A DNA stretch of 64,000 bases, from the NCBI RefSeq assembly GCF_002214605.1, contig NZ_CP015193.1, positions 1,468,978-1,532,977 on the forward strand, read 5' to 3'. The translations under genes and the position numbers were made by a program. The stretch is from Thermococcus chitonophagus. GTDB lineage: Archaea; Methanobacteriota_B; Thermococci; Thermococcales; Thermococcaceae. Position 1 is the stretch's first letter, and each line of letters starts with the position of its first letter. The notes under the pieces are model-generated. The model was not told the origin of the DNA, did no database searches, and saw only the letters and a list, made by a program, of their open reading frames with translations. Below, one piece after another: positions 7,987 through 17,143 of the stretch.

Positions 7987-9720
7987 ATGGGCTCAACTAG
8001 GCAGTTCATGAGGATCCTGGGGTACCTCAAGGGGCATGAGCTCGAATTTGGGATAGCCATGATCCTGGTAGTTTTAATGTCCTACACGAACGGAGTCATC
8101 CCAGTTCTAATAAGGAACGCAATAGATAAGGGAATATCTGCAAAGAATTATGATGTTGCAATAAGATACGCCCTCTTAATAATCCTCGCTGGAGTTTTGA
8201 ATGGAGCGTTCAGCTTTTCAGCTCGCTATCTCCTAACGAAAGCCTCCCAACATGCGATCTACATGATAAGAATGGACGCATTTAGAGCAATTCAGAGACA
8301 CAGGATGGAGTTCTTTGATAAAACTTTCTCGGGTCAGATAATAAGCAGAATAACCAATGACACTGAGAGGATAATGGCTTTCCTCTCATTCAGGCTGAGA
8401 ATGCTCGTCTATTCCTCATTCTTGATCTTGATATCCCTGTACTACATGCTCAGGATGAGTGGAAGGCTGACGCTCGTTGCTGTCGTGACGATAATCGTAG
8501 TCGTAATGATAAACATGACGTACATAAAGAAGGTAAGGCCAATTTACGACAGCATAAGACATCAAACCGGAGTTCTTGCATCGCTGGTGACCGGGGCGAT
8601 AGCGGGTATAAAGACGATAAAGGCCTTGGCCGCTGAAAATTACTCACTCTCAAAGTTTGACAAAGACAATGAAAAGCTGTACTCCCTAAACGTTAAGGCC
8701 ACCAAGATAACCTCAATCTACGGTAATTCTCCATTCCTCGTTCTCGGGCTTTCGATGAGCGCAATGTTTTACTACGGAGGCAAAGGGATAATAGCGGGAA
8801 CCCTAACCGTGGGAGAGCTTACAGCTTTCCTTACTTACATGCTCACCTTAATGTGGCCCTTGAGAGCCCTCGGCTTCATAATAGGGGACATGCAGAGAAC
8901 CCTAGCTGCGGCATCGAGGCTGTTTGAAGTCATAGATTCAGCCCCTGAAAGCGTCGATGCTCCAGATGCCGTAGACCTCGAGAACCCTAGGGGGGAAGTC
9001 GAATTTAGGAATGTGTGGTTTACATACGAGGCCACAGGGAGGACGGTGCTCAAAGGCGTTAGCTTTAAGGTGAAGCCCGGAGAGAAGGTTCTAATAACTG
9101 GGCCACCAGGATCGGGGAAGAGCACCATCCTTAAGCTCATAGCGAGGCTTTATGAGCCCCAAAAAGGAGAGGTGCTAATCGATGGAATAGATGTCAGGAA
9201 GATCAAGATCAGCAGTCTCAGAAAGATAGTTGCCTACGTTCCCCAGGAACCGTTCATATTCAACAGGAGCATAAAAGAGAACATAGCGCTCGCAAAGCCG
9301 GATGCAAGCATGGAGGAAATCGTGAAGGCAGCTAAAATAGCGAAGATACACGATTTCATTTCTTCATTGCCTAAGGGCTATAACACCGTCGTTGGGGAGA
9401 AGGGCATAACCCTCTCCGGCGGGCAGAGGCAGAGGCTGGCGCTAGCTAGGGCAATGCTACTTAACCCAAAGATAGTCCTCCTTGACGATCCAGTGTCAAA
9501 TCTAGATTTAGAAACAGAGAGGAAACTCGTTGAAGACCTAAAGGACATCTTGAGGGATAAGACTGCCCTAATAGTCTCCCAAAGGCCTTCTTTGGCGAGG
9601 ATCGTTGATAGGGTAATCGTACTGAAAGACGGGAGAATAGTAGAGGAAGGAAAGCCAGAGGAGCTTCTCAAGAGGGAGAGCATTTTCAGAGAGCTCGTGG
9701 GTGGTGAGTATGGGGGATAA
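7987..9720 (+). CDS. ABC exporter half-transporter, subunit with degenerate catalytic site
   Basis: 577 residues: six membrane helices (about 15-310) and a nucleotide-binding domain (about 335-570) with Walker A 'GPPGSGKST', signature 'LSGGQRQRL' and Walker B 'IVLLDDPVSNLD'. The catalytic glutamate after Walker B is an aspartate (DD instead of DE). That change, with an intact partner downstream, is the pattern of heterodimeric exporters such as TM287/288, where one ATP site is non-hydrolytic. The stop overlaps the next gene. Likely exports drugs or lipids across the cytoplasmic membrane; substrate unknown. Confidence 0.9.
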   Translation: MGSTRQFMRILGYLKGHELEFGIAMILVVLMSYTNGVIPVLIRNAIDKGISAKNYDVAIRYALLIILAGVLNGAFSFSARYLLTKASQHAIYMIRMDAFRAIQRHRMEFFDKTFSGQIISRITNDTERIMAFLSFRLRMLVYSSFLILISLYYMLRMSGRLTLVAVVTIIVVVMINMTYIKKVRPIYDSIRHQTGVLASLVTGAIAGIKTIKALAAENYSLSKFDKDNEKLYSLNVKATKITSIYGNSPFLVLGLSMSAMFYYGGKGIIAGTLTVGELTAFLTYMLTLMWPLRALGFIIGDMQRTLAAASRLFEVIDSAPESVDAPDAVDLENPRGEVEFRNVWFTYEATGRTVLKGVSFKVKPGEKVLITGPPGSGKSTILKLIARLYEPQKGEVLIDGIDVRKIKISSLRKIVAYVPQEPFIFNRSIKENIALAKPDASMEEIVKAAKIAKIHDFISSLPKGYNTVVGEKGITLSGGQRQRLALARAMLLNPKIVLLDDPVSNLDLETERKLVEDLKDILRDKTALIVSQRPSLARIVDRVIVLKDGRIVEEGKPEELLKRESIFRELVGGEYGG

Positions 9721-11428
9721 GTCCCTCTTCCTGAGGTTTCTCAGGGAGGCACTATCACAGAGGAAGATCCTGGGGATAGCTGTTGTTGCAATAATAGGCT
9801 CAACCCTAGCGACGCTTGCCTCTCCCTACCTGCTCAGGGTGGCAATAGACCACTACATAATCCCCAGAAAGCTTGAAGGATTACCCTTCATCGCCGCACT
9901 ATATCTCTTGGCCTTAGTTGCCCAGTGGTTCTTCACGATGCTCCAGACCTACTACACGGAAATGCTCGGGCAGAACGTCCTGAAAAGCCTTAGGAGGCAG
10001 CTGTATGAGAAGATTCTCGTTTCGAACTTAGACTTCTTCAAGAACAGGTCTACTGGGGACTTAGTTTCAAGGATAATAAACGACACAAACATGGTGAACG
10101 ATATACTCGTTTCGGGCCTGCTGGGAGGGATAAGCAGTATACTGAGCATAGCCGGGATAATAGCTGCGATGCTCTTCTTAAGCCCAAAGCTGACCTTAGC
10201 GACTCTCCTGAGCGTCCCGCTGATGGTTGTAGTTGCCTACTACTTCGGTGGGAGGATGAGGAGGGCCTACAGAGAAACCAGGGAGAAGGTCGCGAAGATT
10301 TCGAGCATAGTCGAGGAGAGCGTTTCCGGGATAGAAACGATAAGGGCGTTTGGAAAGGAGAAGGACGTTGAGAAGGAATTTTCTAAGGCCTCACTCGAAA
10401 CCGTGAAGGCCTACCTGAGGGTTGCAATATACATGGGCCTCTTCTGGCCCCTCATGAACATTACAAGCCTACTCTCCGTCATAATCGTGATAGCCTACGG
10501 GGGCTACCTAGCGTACAAGGGTGCGGTGAGCATAGGCGTTGTTGTAGCCTTCGTCCAGTACGCCCAGAGGTTTAGGGGGCCGATAAACAACGTTGTGAGC
10601 ATGTACGACAGCCTTCAATCGGCTTTGGCAGCCTTGGACAGGATATACGAGATAATAGACGATGAAAACGTTGAGAGCTACGAGGGAATTGAAGTTGAAA
10701 AGCTTGAGGGCGAGATAAAGTTTGAGAGCGTATGGTTCGAGTACGAGAAGGGTAGGCCGGTTCTGAAGGACGTTAACTTGGAAATACCAGCGGGGAGCAG
10801 AATAGCCCTCGTCGGCAAGACTGGAGCTGGAAAAACAACAATAGCGAACCTAATCATGAGGTTCTACGATCCCACAAGGGGAAAAATCCTGTATGACGGA
10901 ATAGACGGGAGGAAGATAAGCAGGAAGAGCCTCAGGAAGAGGATAGGCTACGTTCCCCAGGAAACCTACCTCTTCCCTGGGACGATAATGGAGAACATTC
11001 TGATAGCAAATCCTGGGGCAAGTAGGGAGGATGTGATAAGGGTCTGCAAACAGCTCGGCATACACGAATTCATAATGAAGCTCCCCAAGGGGTACGACAC
11101 TCCAGCTGGAGAGGCTGGGAAACTGCTTTCCCTGGGGGAGAGACAGCTGATAGCAATTGCCAGGGCCATGCTTAAGGATCCAGACATAGTGATTCTTGAT
11201 GAGGCACTGTCAAGCGTTGATCCCAAGACGGAAAGGCTGGTTCAGGAGGCTATGCTCAAGCTTATGGAGGGAAGGACGAGCATAATAATAGCACACAGGC
11301 CAGGAATACTCAAGTACGTTGATAAAATAGTGGTTGTTCACGACGGCAGAATTGCAATGGAGATTCCTGGTGGCAGAGAGATTAATTTAGAGGGTGTAAT
11401 TCGGGGGTTAGAGGAGATGGAGGTTTAA
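9710..11428 (+). CDS. ABC exporter half-transporter, catalytic partner
   Basis: 572 residues. Six-helix membrane domain (about 15-315) and nucleotide-binding domain with Walker A 'GKTGAGKTT', Walker B 'IVILDEALSSVD' with the normal glutamate, and a non-canonical signature 'LSLGERQL' instead of LSGGQ. In a heterodimer this weak signature would face the degenerate Walker B of the first subunit, which is consistent with one dead and one live site. The ATG at 9710 overlaps the previous stop by 11 bases and has GGTGGTGA just before it; the GTG at 9701 is less likely. Confidence 0.9.
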   Translation: MGDKSLFLRFLREALSQRKILGIAVVAIIGSTLATLASPYLLRVAIDHYIIPRKLEGLPFIAALYLLALVAQWFFTMLQTYYTEMLGQNVLKSLRRQLYEKILVSNLDFFKNRSTGDLVSRIINDTNMVNDILVSGLLGGISSILSIAGIIAAMLFLSPKLTLATLLSVPLMVVVAYYFGGRMRRAYRETREKVAKISSIVEESVSGIETIRAFGKEKDVEKEFSKASLETVKAYLRVAIYMGLFWPLMNITSLLSVIIVIAYGGYLAYKGAVSIGVVVAFVQYAQRFRGPINNVVSMYDSLQSALAALDRIYEIIDDENVESYEGIEVEKLEGEIKFESVWFEYEKGRPVLKDVNLEIPAGSRIALVGKTGAGKTTIANLIMRFYDPTRGKILYDGIDGRKISRKSLRKRIGYVPQETYLFPGTIMENILIANPGASREDVIRVCKQLGIHEFIMKLPKGYDTPAGEAGKLLSLGERQLIAIARAMLKDPDIVILDEALSSVDPKTERLVQEAMLKLMEGRTSIIIAHRPGILKYVDKIVVVHDGRIAMEIPGGREINLEGVIRGLEEMEV

Positions 11429-11447
11429 ATTTCTCCATCAGTAGATT

Positions 11448-11595
11448 TTATTTTTGAGATACCTCACCTTCTTTAGCTAAAAGCTCGAAGAATTTCCACT
11501 TAATGAGACCTGCCAACCTTCCAGCCTGTTTCGTAAAGCCTTATCGCAAGTTCTATCTTAACTCTCCTTTCAACTTTGTTTCCAGTTTTGTCCAT
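11448..11595 (-). pseudogene. UPF0175-family antitoxin relic with one frameshift
   Basis: From an ATG at 11595 the frame gives 'VKIELAIRLYETG', and then a +1 change of frame continues as 'AGRLAGLIKWKFFELLAKEGEV' and a stop at 11448. Read together these match the UPF0175 family of small DNA-binding proteins often paired with toxins. A single-base indel around 11540 breaks the frame. It lies downstream of the nucleotidyltransferase gene at 11651-11935, so the two may be remains of a toxin-antitoxin region. Visible only when two frames are joined. Confidence 0.55.
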
Positions 11596-11650
11596 GCCTT
11601 TTCCCTCACAATAAAAAGCTCAACCGGTTTTTGAATATACAACCCTCCCT

Positions 11651-11935
11651 TCAGTTAGGATAGTTTTTATAAAGCTGTCTTTCCTTTTTCGGATTTCTTC
11701 TGGCCCTAATAATATTGGACCTTATGAGCTCTCCGTATTCAAGGAGGATATCAGTGACAATTTCCATAATCTCATAAAAATCAACATCACCCACAATGAG
11801 CACATCTATATCGCTATCTTCACTATAGTCTCCTCTCGCATAGGATCCGAATAGCACGATACTTTCAACAGAGCCACCAAACTTGTCCTCAACTCTTTTT
11901 ATGAATTCTCTAAGGGCTAATGCTTTTTTCTCCAT
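11651..11935 (-). CDS. MNT-type minimal nucleotidyltransferase
   Basis: 94 residues with the polymerase-beta nucleotidyltransferase motif 'GSYARGDYSEDSDIDVLIVGD' shape (GS, ten residues, then D-x-D). Such proteins are the antitoxin half of HEPN/MNT modules that AMPylate the HEPN toxin. No HEPN gene is next to it; downstream is a broken UPF0175 relic, so it is an orphan. The tail after residue 80 is short and basic. Function today is uncertain. Confidence 0.7.
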   Translation of the reverse strand: MEKKALALREFIKRVEDKFGGSVESIVLFGSYARGDYSEDSDIDVLIVGDVDFYEIMEIVTDILLEYGELIRSNIIRARRNPKKERQLYKNYPN

Positions 11936-12012
11936 GAGCTATCTCCTCCAGCCTTTGAAGGCACAGTTCTACATTTAAACATATTTTTCAATTGCCGATA
12001 TATGTTCAACAA

Positions 12013-12065
12013 TGAGAAGTTTAAATTCTCAACATTTATAAAGACATGAGAACTAGAACTTCTCA
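12013..12065. promoter_or_regulatory. Paired identical dyads flanking a TATA box
   Basis: TGAGAA-N7-TTCTCA occurs twice, at 12013-12031 and 12047-12065, centres 34 bases apart. Between them lies the TATA element ATTTATAAAG (12034-12043) of the ATPase gene that starts at 12075. Two perfect copies on each side of the promoter are a strong sign of a dedicated repressor. Confidence 0.65.
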
Positions 12066-12074
12066 GGTGTCAAC

Positions 12075-13259
12075 ATGAGGCTTGGAGATCTAACTTACAT
12101 GAACCCGTGGTGGGAAGGAAAAGAGGATTACCACGTGAGACAGTGGAGAAGGCAAAAGATCCGTTGGTGGCCGAAATGGATTGACAAAATTCCCCTTGAA
12201 CCTTTTTCACTAAACTTCATCTTTGGCCCAAGGCAGGTCGGAAAAACAACGGGAATAAAACTTTTAATTGAGAAGCTTTTGAAGGAAAATCCTCCAGAAT
12301 CAGTCATATATATCAACGTTGAGATCCTGCCAGATTACAGAGAACTTTTGGCCCTGCTAAAGGAGTTTCACGAGATGAAGGAGAAGGAAGGGATTAGAAA
12401 GGGCTACATCTTTTTGGACGAGGCCTCATCACTTGAAGGTTGGTGGAGAGGCGTTAAGCCACTAATCGATACAGGTCTTTTGGACAATGACGTTATTACC
12501 GTCACAGGATCAAGCTCACTAAAAGTAAAAAGAGACGTGGAGATGTTCCCAGGAAGGAGGGGAAAAGGGAAAACTCTCGAGGTGATGCCCCTCTCCTTCA
12601 GAGAGTACGTTGAGGTAATGGGCCTCAAAAGGCCGGAACTTCACCGAGAGAAAACCCTGAAGCTATTTGAGGAGTACTTGAGAACAGGTGGATTTCCCGG
12701 CTCACTTAACGGTCTTCCAATGGACGATCTTCTCGGGGCTTACCTAGGGGAGTTCATAAGGTTTGGGAAGAGCCTCGAGATAGCTAAGGAGACATTTTAT
12801 GCGATTATTGAAAGCGCTCCCTCCGCGACGAGCTATAGGGCATTAGCACACATGACTTCAGGCTACTCCTACAAGGTAATTCAAAGCTATGTAGAGCTCT
12901 TCCAAGAGCTATACATCCTGGGGGTGGCGCATCTAAAAGAAGGGGACAGGATTATGTATAGGAGGGAGAAAAAGTTCTTTTTCAGGGATCCTCTTTTGGC
13001 CAGACTTTTCTCATCGTGGAGCGGGGCAGAGCTAAGGGAAGATGCCATTTATGAATGGGTCGTTCAGGAGCATTTATATCGGAGATTTGGCGAAGTTTAT
13101 TATTATAGGAATTCTTACGAGATCGATGCAATTGCAGGAAACATGAAAGTGGAAGTAAAGGCCGGAAAGGCTCACAGGAGGTATCCTAGGGGGGTTGTGG
13201 TGCTTGAGAGGGAGGATGTGCCTTTCTTCTTGCTGGAGCTTTCTGAGAAGTATTTCTGA
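12075..13259 (+). CDS. AAA+ ATPase with DUF4143-type C-terminus
   Basis: 394 residues. An N-terminal AAA domain has Walker A 'GPRQVGKTTG' (about residues 51-60) and Walker B 'GYIFLDEASSLEG' (about 115). The C-terminal half has the DUF4143 layout: winged-helix middle (SYKVIQSYVELFQELYILG) and a nuclease-like end ('YEIDAIAGNMKVEVKAG', D-x-A...EVK). These archaeal ATPases are numerous, mobile and of unknown role; some are thought to act in DNA or toxin-type conflicts. AGGTG precedes the ATG, and the promoter is flanked by paired dyads. Confidence 0.8.
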   Translation: MRLGDLTYMNPWWEGKEDYHVRQWRRQKIRWWPKWIDKIPLEPFSLNFIFGPRQVGKTTGIKLLIEKLLKENPPESVIYINVEILPDYRELLALLKEFHEMKEKEGIRKGYIFLDEASSLEGWWRGVKPLIDTGLLDNDVITVTGSSSLKVKRDVEMFPGRRGKGKTLEVMPLSFREYVEVMGLKRPELHREKTLKLFEEYLRTGGFPGSLNGLPMDDLLGAYLGEFIRFGKSLEIAKETFYAIIESAPSATSYRALAHMTSGYSYKVIQSYVELFQELYILGVAHLKEGDRIMYRREKKFFFRDPLLARLFSSWSGAELREDAIYEWVVQEHLYRRFGEVYYYRNSYEIDAIAGNMKVEVKAGKAHRRYPRGVVVLEREDVPFFLLELSEKYF

Positions 13260-13367
13260 GAAGTAGAGGGTTGTAGCAAGTGTACTAAAAACATCTACTT
13301 TTCCTTATTCAAGAATCTCTTGTTTGAGTATGTTTCTAAACTGAAAATTCAAACAATAATTGAAAAA

Positions 13368-14543
13368 TCAAAGCCCTAGAATACTGGAGAACTTCTCAAT
13401 AAACACCTCAACATCCTCTTCGGTGTTGTAGAGGTGCGGTGAGACCCTTACCCCGTAAATTCCCTTGGCCCCCCTAAGAGACACAACTACTCCCTCTTCC
13501 TTAAGCTTTGCCACAGCTTCCCTCTCCTTTTCAAATCCCAGGCCAGTTCTAATCAGAACTATCTGAGAGTTCCCCAGGACTTCAAATCCCCTCTCCCTGG
13601 CCCACTCTCTAACCTTTTCGGCAAGCTTCAGGTCGTGCTTCTCTATTCTCTCCACACCCAACGAGTTTAGTAGCTCAAGCGAGGCCCCCAGGGCAACTAT
13701 GCTTAGGTAGGGAGGAGTTCCGTGATCAAGAACCCTCGCATCATTCCTCAGCGGGAGGAGATCCCAGAGATCCTTATCCTTGTCTCCCCACCAATCGGAC
13801 CACGGCACAGGAGGTTCCGTGTTGAGCAACCCTATGACGGGCTCGCACTCCTCCAAGAACTCGTTGGATAAATACATGACCCCGCTTCCGGTGTTGGGGT
13901 TGAGCAACCACTTCTCTCCTCCGGCGACGAGGACATCAACGTTTCTCAGGTCAACCTTAAGGGCTCCCAAAGATTGAACGGCATCAACTATAACCCAAGC
14001 TCCGTGTTCCTTTGCTATCTCCGCTATCTCCCGAGGCATCCTTTGGCCGGTTATCCACTGAACGTCGCTGTAAACTACGGCGAAAGTTTCATCATCTATA
14101 ACTTTCTCGACCATCTCCGGAGTGTAGAGGCCGTTCTCGTTCTCAACAACTTCAACCCTCAGACCATGAAGCTTGGCGTAGCTCTTGACTATAGCGGATA
14201 TCGTTGGGAACTCGAGGTCAAAGGATACTATCTTCATGCCTTTCCCGGGTTTAAGGGCCTGTAGGGCTCTCTTTAAGCCGTCCGTAGTCTGAATGCTGAA
14301 TGTCACGTTATCCCTCTTAACCCTAAGTAGCTTTGCCGCTTCCCTCTGAACGGGTTCAAGGTACATTGGATCGAGCTCTTCAACTGCATTTATCCCCTCT
14401 TTGTAGTTTATAACGTCAAGGAGGAACTCGTTCACGGCTTTGAGAACAGTCACGGGCATCAATCCAAGGCCCGCCGTGTTTAGGTATGCCCTAAACCTTT
14501 CGAGTCCAGGGAATAAATGCCTAGCATTCACTTCGACCACCAT
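13368..14543 (-). CDS. Class V aminotransferase (cysteine desulfurase/isopenicillin epimerase-like)
   Basis: 391 residues, PLP fold type I. The N-terminus has 'YLNTAGLGLMP', the PLP pocket aspartate is in 'WVIVDAVQSLGA', and the Schiff-base lysine is in 'VAGGEKWLLNP' followed by GSGVMYLS. The class V family includes cysteine desulfurases and related lyases; there is no clear active-site cysteine loop near the C-terminus, so desulfurase activity is uncertain. Single gene, divergent from the NIF3 gene at 14615. Confidence 0.8.
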   Translation of the reverse strand: MVVEVNARHLFPGLERFRAYLNTAGLGLMPVTVLKAVNEFLLDVINYKEGINAVEELDPMYLEPVQREAAKLLRVKRDNVTFSIQTTDGLKRALQALKPGKGMKIVSFDLEFPTISAIVKSYAKLHGLRVEVVENENGLYTPEMVEKVIDDETFAVVYSDVQWITGQRMPREIAEIAKEHGAWVIVDAVQSLGALKVDLRNVDVLVAGGEKWLLNPNTGSGVMYLSNEFLEECEPVIGLLNTEPPVPWSDWWGDKDKDLWDLLPLRNDARVLDHGTPPYLSIVALGASLELLNSLGVERIEKHDLKLAEKVREWARERGFEVLGNSQIVLIRTGLGFEKEREAVAKLKEEGVVVSLRGAKGIYGVRVSPHLYNTEEDVEVFIEKFSSILGL

Positions 14544-14614
14544 CTTAATGTTTGAATGAAGTTTAATAAATTAACCTTAAAGCCAGCCAAGTTCCTCTAC
14601 CTTGTGGTGGTCCC

Positions 14615-15367
14615 ATGGAAAGGGATGAGATAGTAAGGTTCCTCGACGAATTTCTAAACATCTCAGCCTACCCCGACAAGTCGAGCAATGGACTTCAAGT
14701 GGAGGGAAAGAAAGAGGTAAACACGGTGGCGTTTGCGGTTGATGCGTGTTTAGATACGATAGTTAAAGCGAGGGCTTTTAACGCTGACATGCTTATAGTC
14801 CACCACGGGATAATATGGGGTGGCGTGAACTACGTTAAAGGGCTGTTCGCTAAGAGGCTGAAGGAGCTGATGAGAGCCGAGATGAACCTGTACGTTGCCC
14901 ACATACCCCTCGACGCCCATCCTGAGGTCGGAAACAACGCTCAGTTGCTGAAGCTTCTGGGCTTGGAACCGAAGGAGCCCTTCGGCGAGTACAGGGGTGT
15001 GAAGATAGGGTTCATAGGTGAGTTTGATAAGCCAAAACCCCTCCCCATGATAGCCCAAATTTTGGCTGAGAAGCTCCCCGTGGACTACGTTAAGAGCTAC
15101 GAGTTCGGCCTTCAGGAGGTTAAGAGGGTTGCAGTTATGAGCGGGGCGGGAGGGTTCGCGATAGAGGAAGCCAGCGAAAGGGCTGACCTCTTGATCACGG
15201 GAGAGTTCACGCACGCGGACTACAGAACTGCTGAAGACTTAAGGCTCAGCGTTATAGCTGCAGGCCACTATGCAACTGAAACCCTGGGAGTTAAGGCCCT
15301 GATGCCCATGATAAGGGAGAAGTTTGGAGTAAAAACGGTCTTCATAGACAGCCCAACTGGGCTATGA
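14615..15367 (+). CDS. NIF3-family dinuclear metal protein
   Basis: 250 residues. Metal-ligand motifs are complete: 'LIVHHGIIWGG' (about residue 61), 'HIPLDAHPEVGNN' (about 96), 'GEFTHADYR' (about 197) and 'AGHYATETLGV' (about 216). This is the NIF3/YbgI/DUF34 fold, once named GTP cyclohydrolase I type 2; its true reaction is still unclear. GTGGTGG precedes the ATG. It converges with the small membrane gene, overlapping by six bases. Confidence 0.9.
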   Translation: MERDEIVRFLDEFLNISAYPDKSSNGLQVEGKKEVNTVAFAVDACLDTIVKARAFNADMLIVHHGIIWGGVNYVKGLFAKRLKELMRAEMNLYVAHIPLDAHPEVGNNAQLLKLLGLEPKEPFGEYRGVKIGFIGEFDKPKPLPMIAQILAEKLPVDYVKSYEFGLQEVKRVAVMSGAGGFAIEEASERADLLITGEFTHADYRTAEDLRLSVIAAGHYATETLGVKALMPMIREKFGVKTVFIDSPTGL

Positions 15368-15763
15368 GCGACCCATGGCATAATGCAAAAGCTCATCCCA
15401 GTCCAGGTTAAGCTGCAACCCTTCAATACCAAACATGGTTCCTACAGTCGTGAAGATGAAGTAGAGGGCTATAAAGCTTATGAAGAAGCCGAACTCAGCA
15501 GTTAGGGCCACTATAAATGAATCCTTAACGTTGACTCCCTCCATTATTATGAAGATTAGCGTAAAGGCGAATGCCGCTAAGAGGTGAACGAATAGCAACA
15601 AGAATACGGAAATTCCTGATATCACAAGGAGCACTAGCTTCCTGGGCCTCCTGTACGTAAATATCTCAAACCCCGTCTTTAGGAACTCGTAATAGGCGAA
15701 GATTCCAACTGCCAGAACGAGGAAGTCAGCCGGCTTTATGAAGGGATATGCCGAGAGGTTCAT
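15362..15763 (-). CDS. Small membrane protein of unknown function
   Basis: About 133 residues with four hydrophobic helices and short loops, no recognised motif. The start at 15763 is preceded by GGAGGGAAAGAG, so I prefer it to the in-frame ATG at 15793; it overlaps the end of dph2 by 38 bases and is therefore probably translated with it. Nothing links it to diphthamide synthesis by sequence. Confidence 0.6.
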   Translation of the reverse strand: MNLSAYPFIKPADFLVLAVGIFAYYEFLKTGFEIFTYRRPRKLVLLVISGISVFLLLFVHLLAAFAFTLIFIIMEGVNVKDSFIVALTAEFGFFISFIALYFIFTTVGTMFGIEGLQLNLDWDELLHYAMGRS

Positions 15764-16760
15764 CTCTTTCCCTCCTTCCCCCAGGAATCTCATCGAACTC
15801 GTACTCCTCCTTTAGGCCGAGCAGTAGTTCAACTTCCCTGGGCGTTAAGACTGGCTTCCTCCAGTTTTCGTAGTCATCTATTGGAACTCTCGGGCACGCG
15901 ACCACTACGTAGGCATCAAACGGAAAGCCTTCAAGCTTCATGTAGCTTATGTCATTCATGACTATAAGCCTTGCCTCCCTCCCGTGCTCCCTCAGGAGTT
16001 TTATGATTCTCTGGGCCTCCCTGAGCCTTAGCTGGCCTTTCTTGATGCTCACTATAACGCCAAACCTCTTGGCATCAATAGCCTTTGCAATCTGAGCCCA
16101 CCTCTTCCTTATGAACCTCTCCTTAAGCTCGTCCATCCACATGAAGTCGCCGCTGTAGGGGTTTATTGCCAGAACTTTCTTCTTCGTTGAAAGGGCGAGG
16201 CCGAGGGGATGAAATGTCCCCGAGCCCAGGAACAAAACTCCATCCCCCTCAACTTTTGCAGCTGAGTAGTTGCACCCGAGAACTTGACCCGGCCAAGAAA
16301 CCCTTGAATCACCCTTACCGATGACAACTTGAAATCCATTTTCCTTCAGGAACTTCTTTGCCCTCTCGAGCTGGTGTATATGCTGGGCAGTCGTTACGAG
16401 TATTATCCTCCTCCCTAGTTTCCTTATCTCTTCAACATTTTTCCTTAAAGCCTCAACAACATCAACTTTCGCGAAGGCTGGGACGAATATCGTTGGAACT
16501 TCAAGATGAAGCTTCATGTAAGAGTGGCCCAAGTGAATCAATGCATCGCAACCTAATATCTCAGCCTCTTTATCCGCCGGATCGCAGGCCCCATAATTCA
16601 CTTCACCGTGGATTATCGCATTTATTCCGTTCTCATCTAAGAACACCGCAAGCTCGTAAGCTTCTCTTCTAAGGCCTTCAGGAGACTGAATAAGAACCTT
16701 CCTAGCGTTCAGCTTTTGGAGTTCCCTTAAAATTTCATCTTTAGGAATTTCGTGAAGCAT
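15726..16760 (-). CDS. dph2: Diphthamide biosynthesis radical enzyme Dph2
   Basis: About 344 residues from the ATG at 16760, matching the length of the structurally known Pyrococcus enzyme. It uses a 4Fe-4S cluster and S-adenosylmethionine to transfer a 3-amino-3-carboxypropyl group to a histidine of elongation factor aEF2. The three cluster cysteines are visible in 'NYGACDPAD', 'VLGCNYSAAK' and 'VVACPRVPIDDY'. The longer in-frame ATG at 16817 lies within the TRAM gene, so I reject it. No clear ribosome site is visible before 16760. Confidence 0.9.
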   Translation of the reverse strand: MLHEIPKDEILRELQKLNARKVLIQSPEGLRREAYELAVFLDENGINAIIHGEVNYGACDPADKEAEILGCDALIHLGHSYMKLHLEVPTIFVPAFAKVDVVEALRKNVEEIRKLGRRIILVTTAQHIHQLERAKKFLKENGFQVVIGKGDSRVSWPGQVLGCNYSAAKVEGDGVLFLGSGTFHPLGLALSTKKKVLAINPYSGDFMWMDELKERFIRKRWAQIAKAIDAKRFGVIVSIKKGQLRLREAQRIIKLLREHGREARLIVMNDISYMKLEGFPFDAYVVVACPRVPIDDYENWRKPVLTPREVELLLGLKEEYEFDEIPGGRRERDEPLGISLHKAG

Positions 16761-16791
16761 GTAAGAAAAAGGAATGGGGAAATTAAAAAGT

Positions 16792-17031
16792 TCACTCAAT
16801 AACTTCCGCAAACGCAAATCTCTTCTTAACTGAGTTTATCACGATCTCTACCTCATCCCCAACGTGCGTGTGGGGGACGAAGATAACAAAGCCCTTAATT
16901 CTGGCTATCCCATCTCCACCTTTGCCCATGCCCTCAATCTTAACTTTGTACCTTTCTCCAACCTTAACTGGAGCTTCAAATCTCCTGGGCTCTCCATTAA
17001 ACCTTCTCTTTCCACCTTTTCCACCATACAT
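16792..17031 (-). CDS. TRAM-domain RNA-binding protein
   Basis: About 79 residues: a short basic glycine-rich start ([11 protein letters not shown]) and then a TRAM beta-barrel ('[22 protein letters not shown]', '[17 protein letters not shown]', '[10 protein letters not shown]'). Single-domain TRAM proteins are abundant archaeal RNA-binding proteins, proposed RNA chaperones. Alternative in-frame ATGs exist at 17046 and 17088; 17031 best fits the usual short length but no ribosome site decides it. Confidence 0.85.
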   Translation of the reverse strand: MYGGKGGKRRFNGEPRRFEAPVKVGERYKVKIEGMGKGGDGIARIKGFVIFVPHTHVGDEVEIVINSVKKRFAFAEVIE

Positions 17032-17143
17032 TTCCAACACATCCATCCAACATTGGAGCAAGGCACTCAGAAGAGTGTCTTGCTCCACTTAAGCGTTGAG
17101 AGGTTCGTTAATAAACATTTTGGTGGCTTAAAAGTAAGAATAA

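Noticed and set aside
13241-13265. Tandem TTCTGAGAAGTA at the end of the ATPase gene
   Set aside because: It resembles the operator half-sites but spans a stop codon in coding DNA; two short copies are not enough for a regulatory call.
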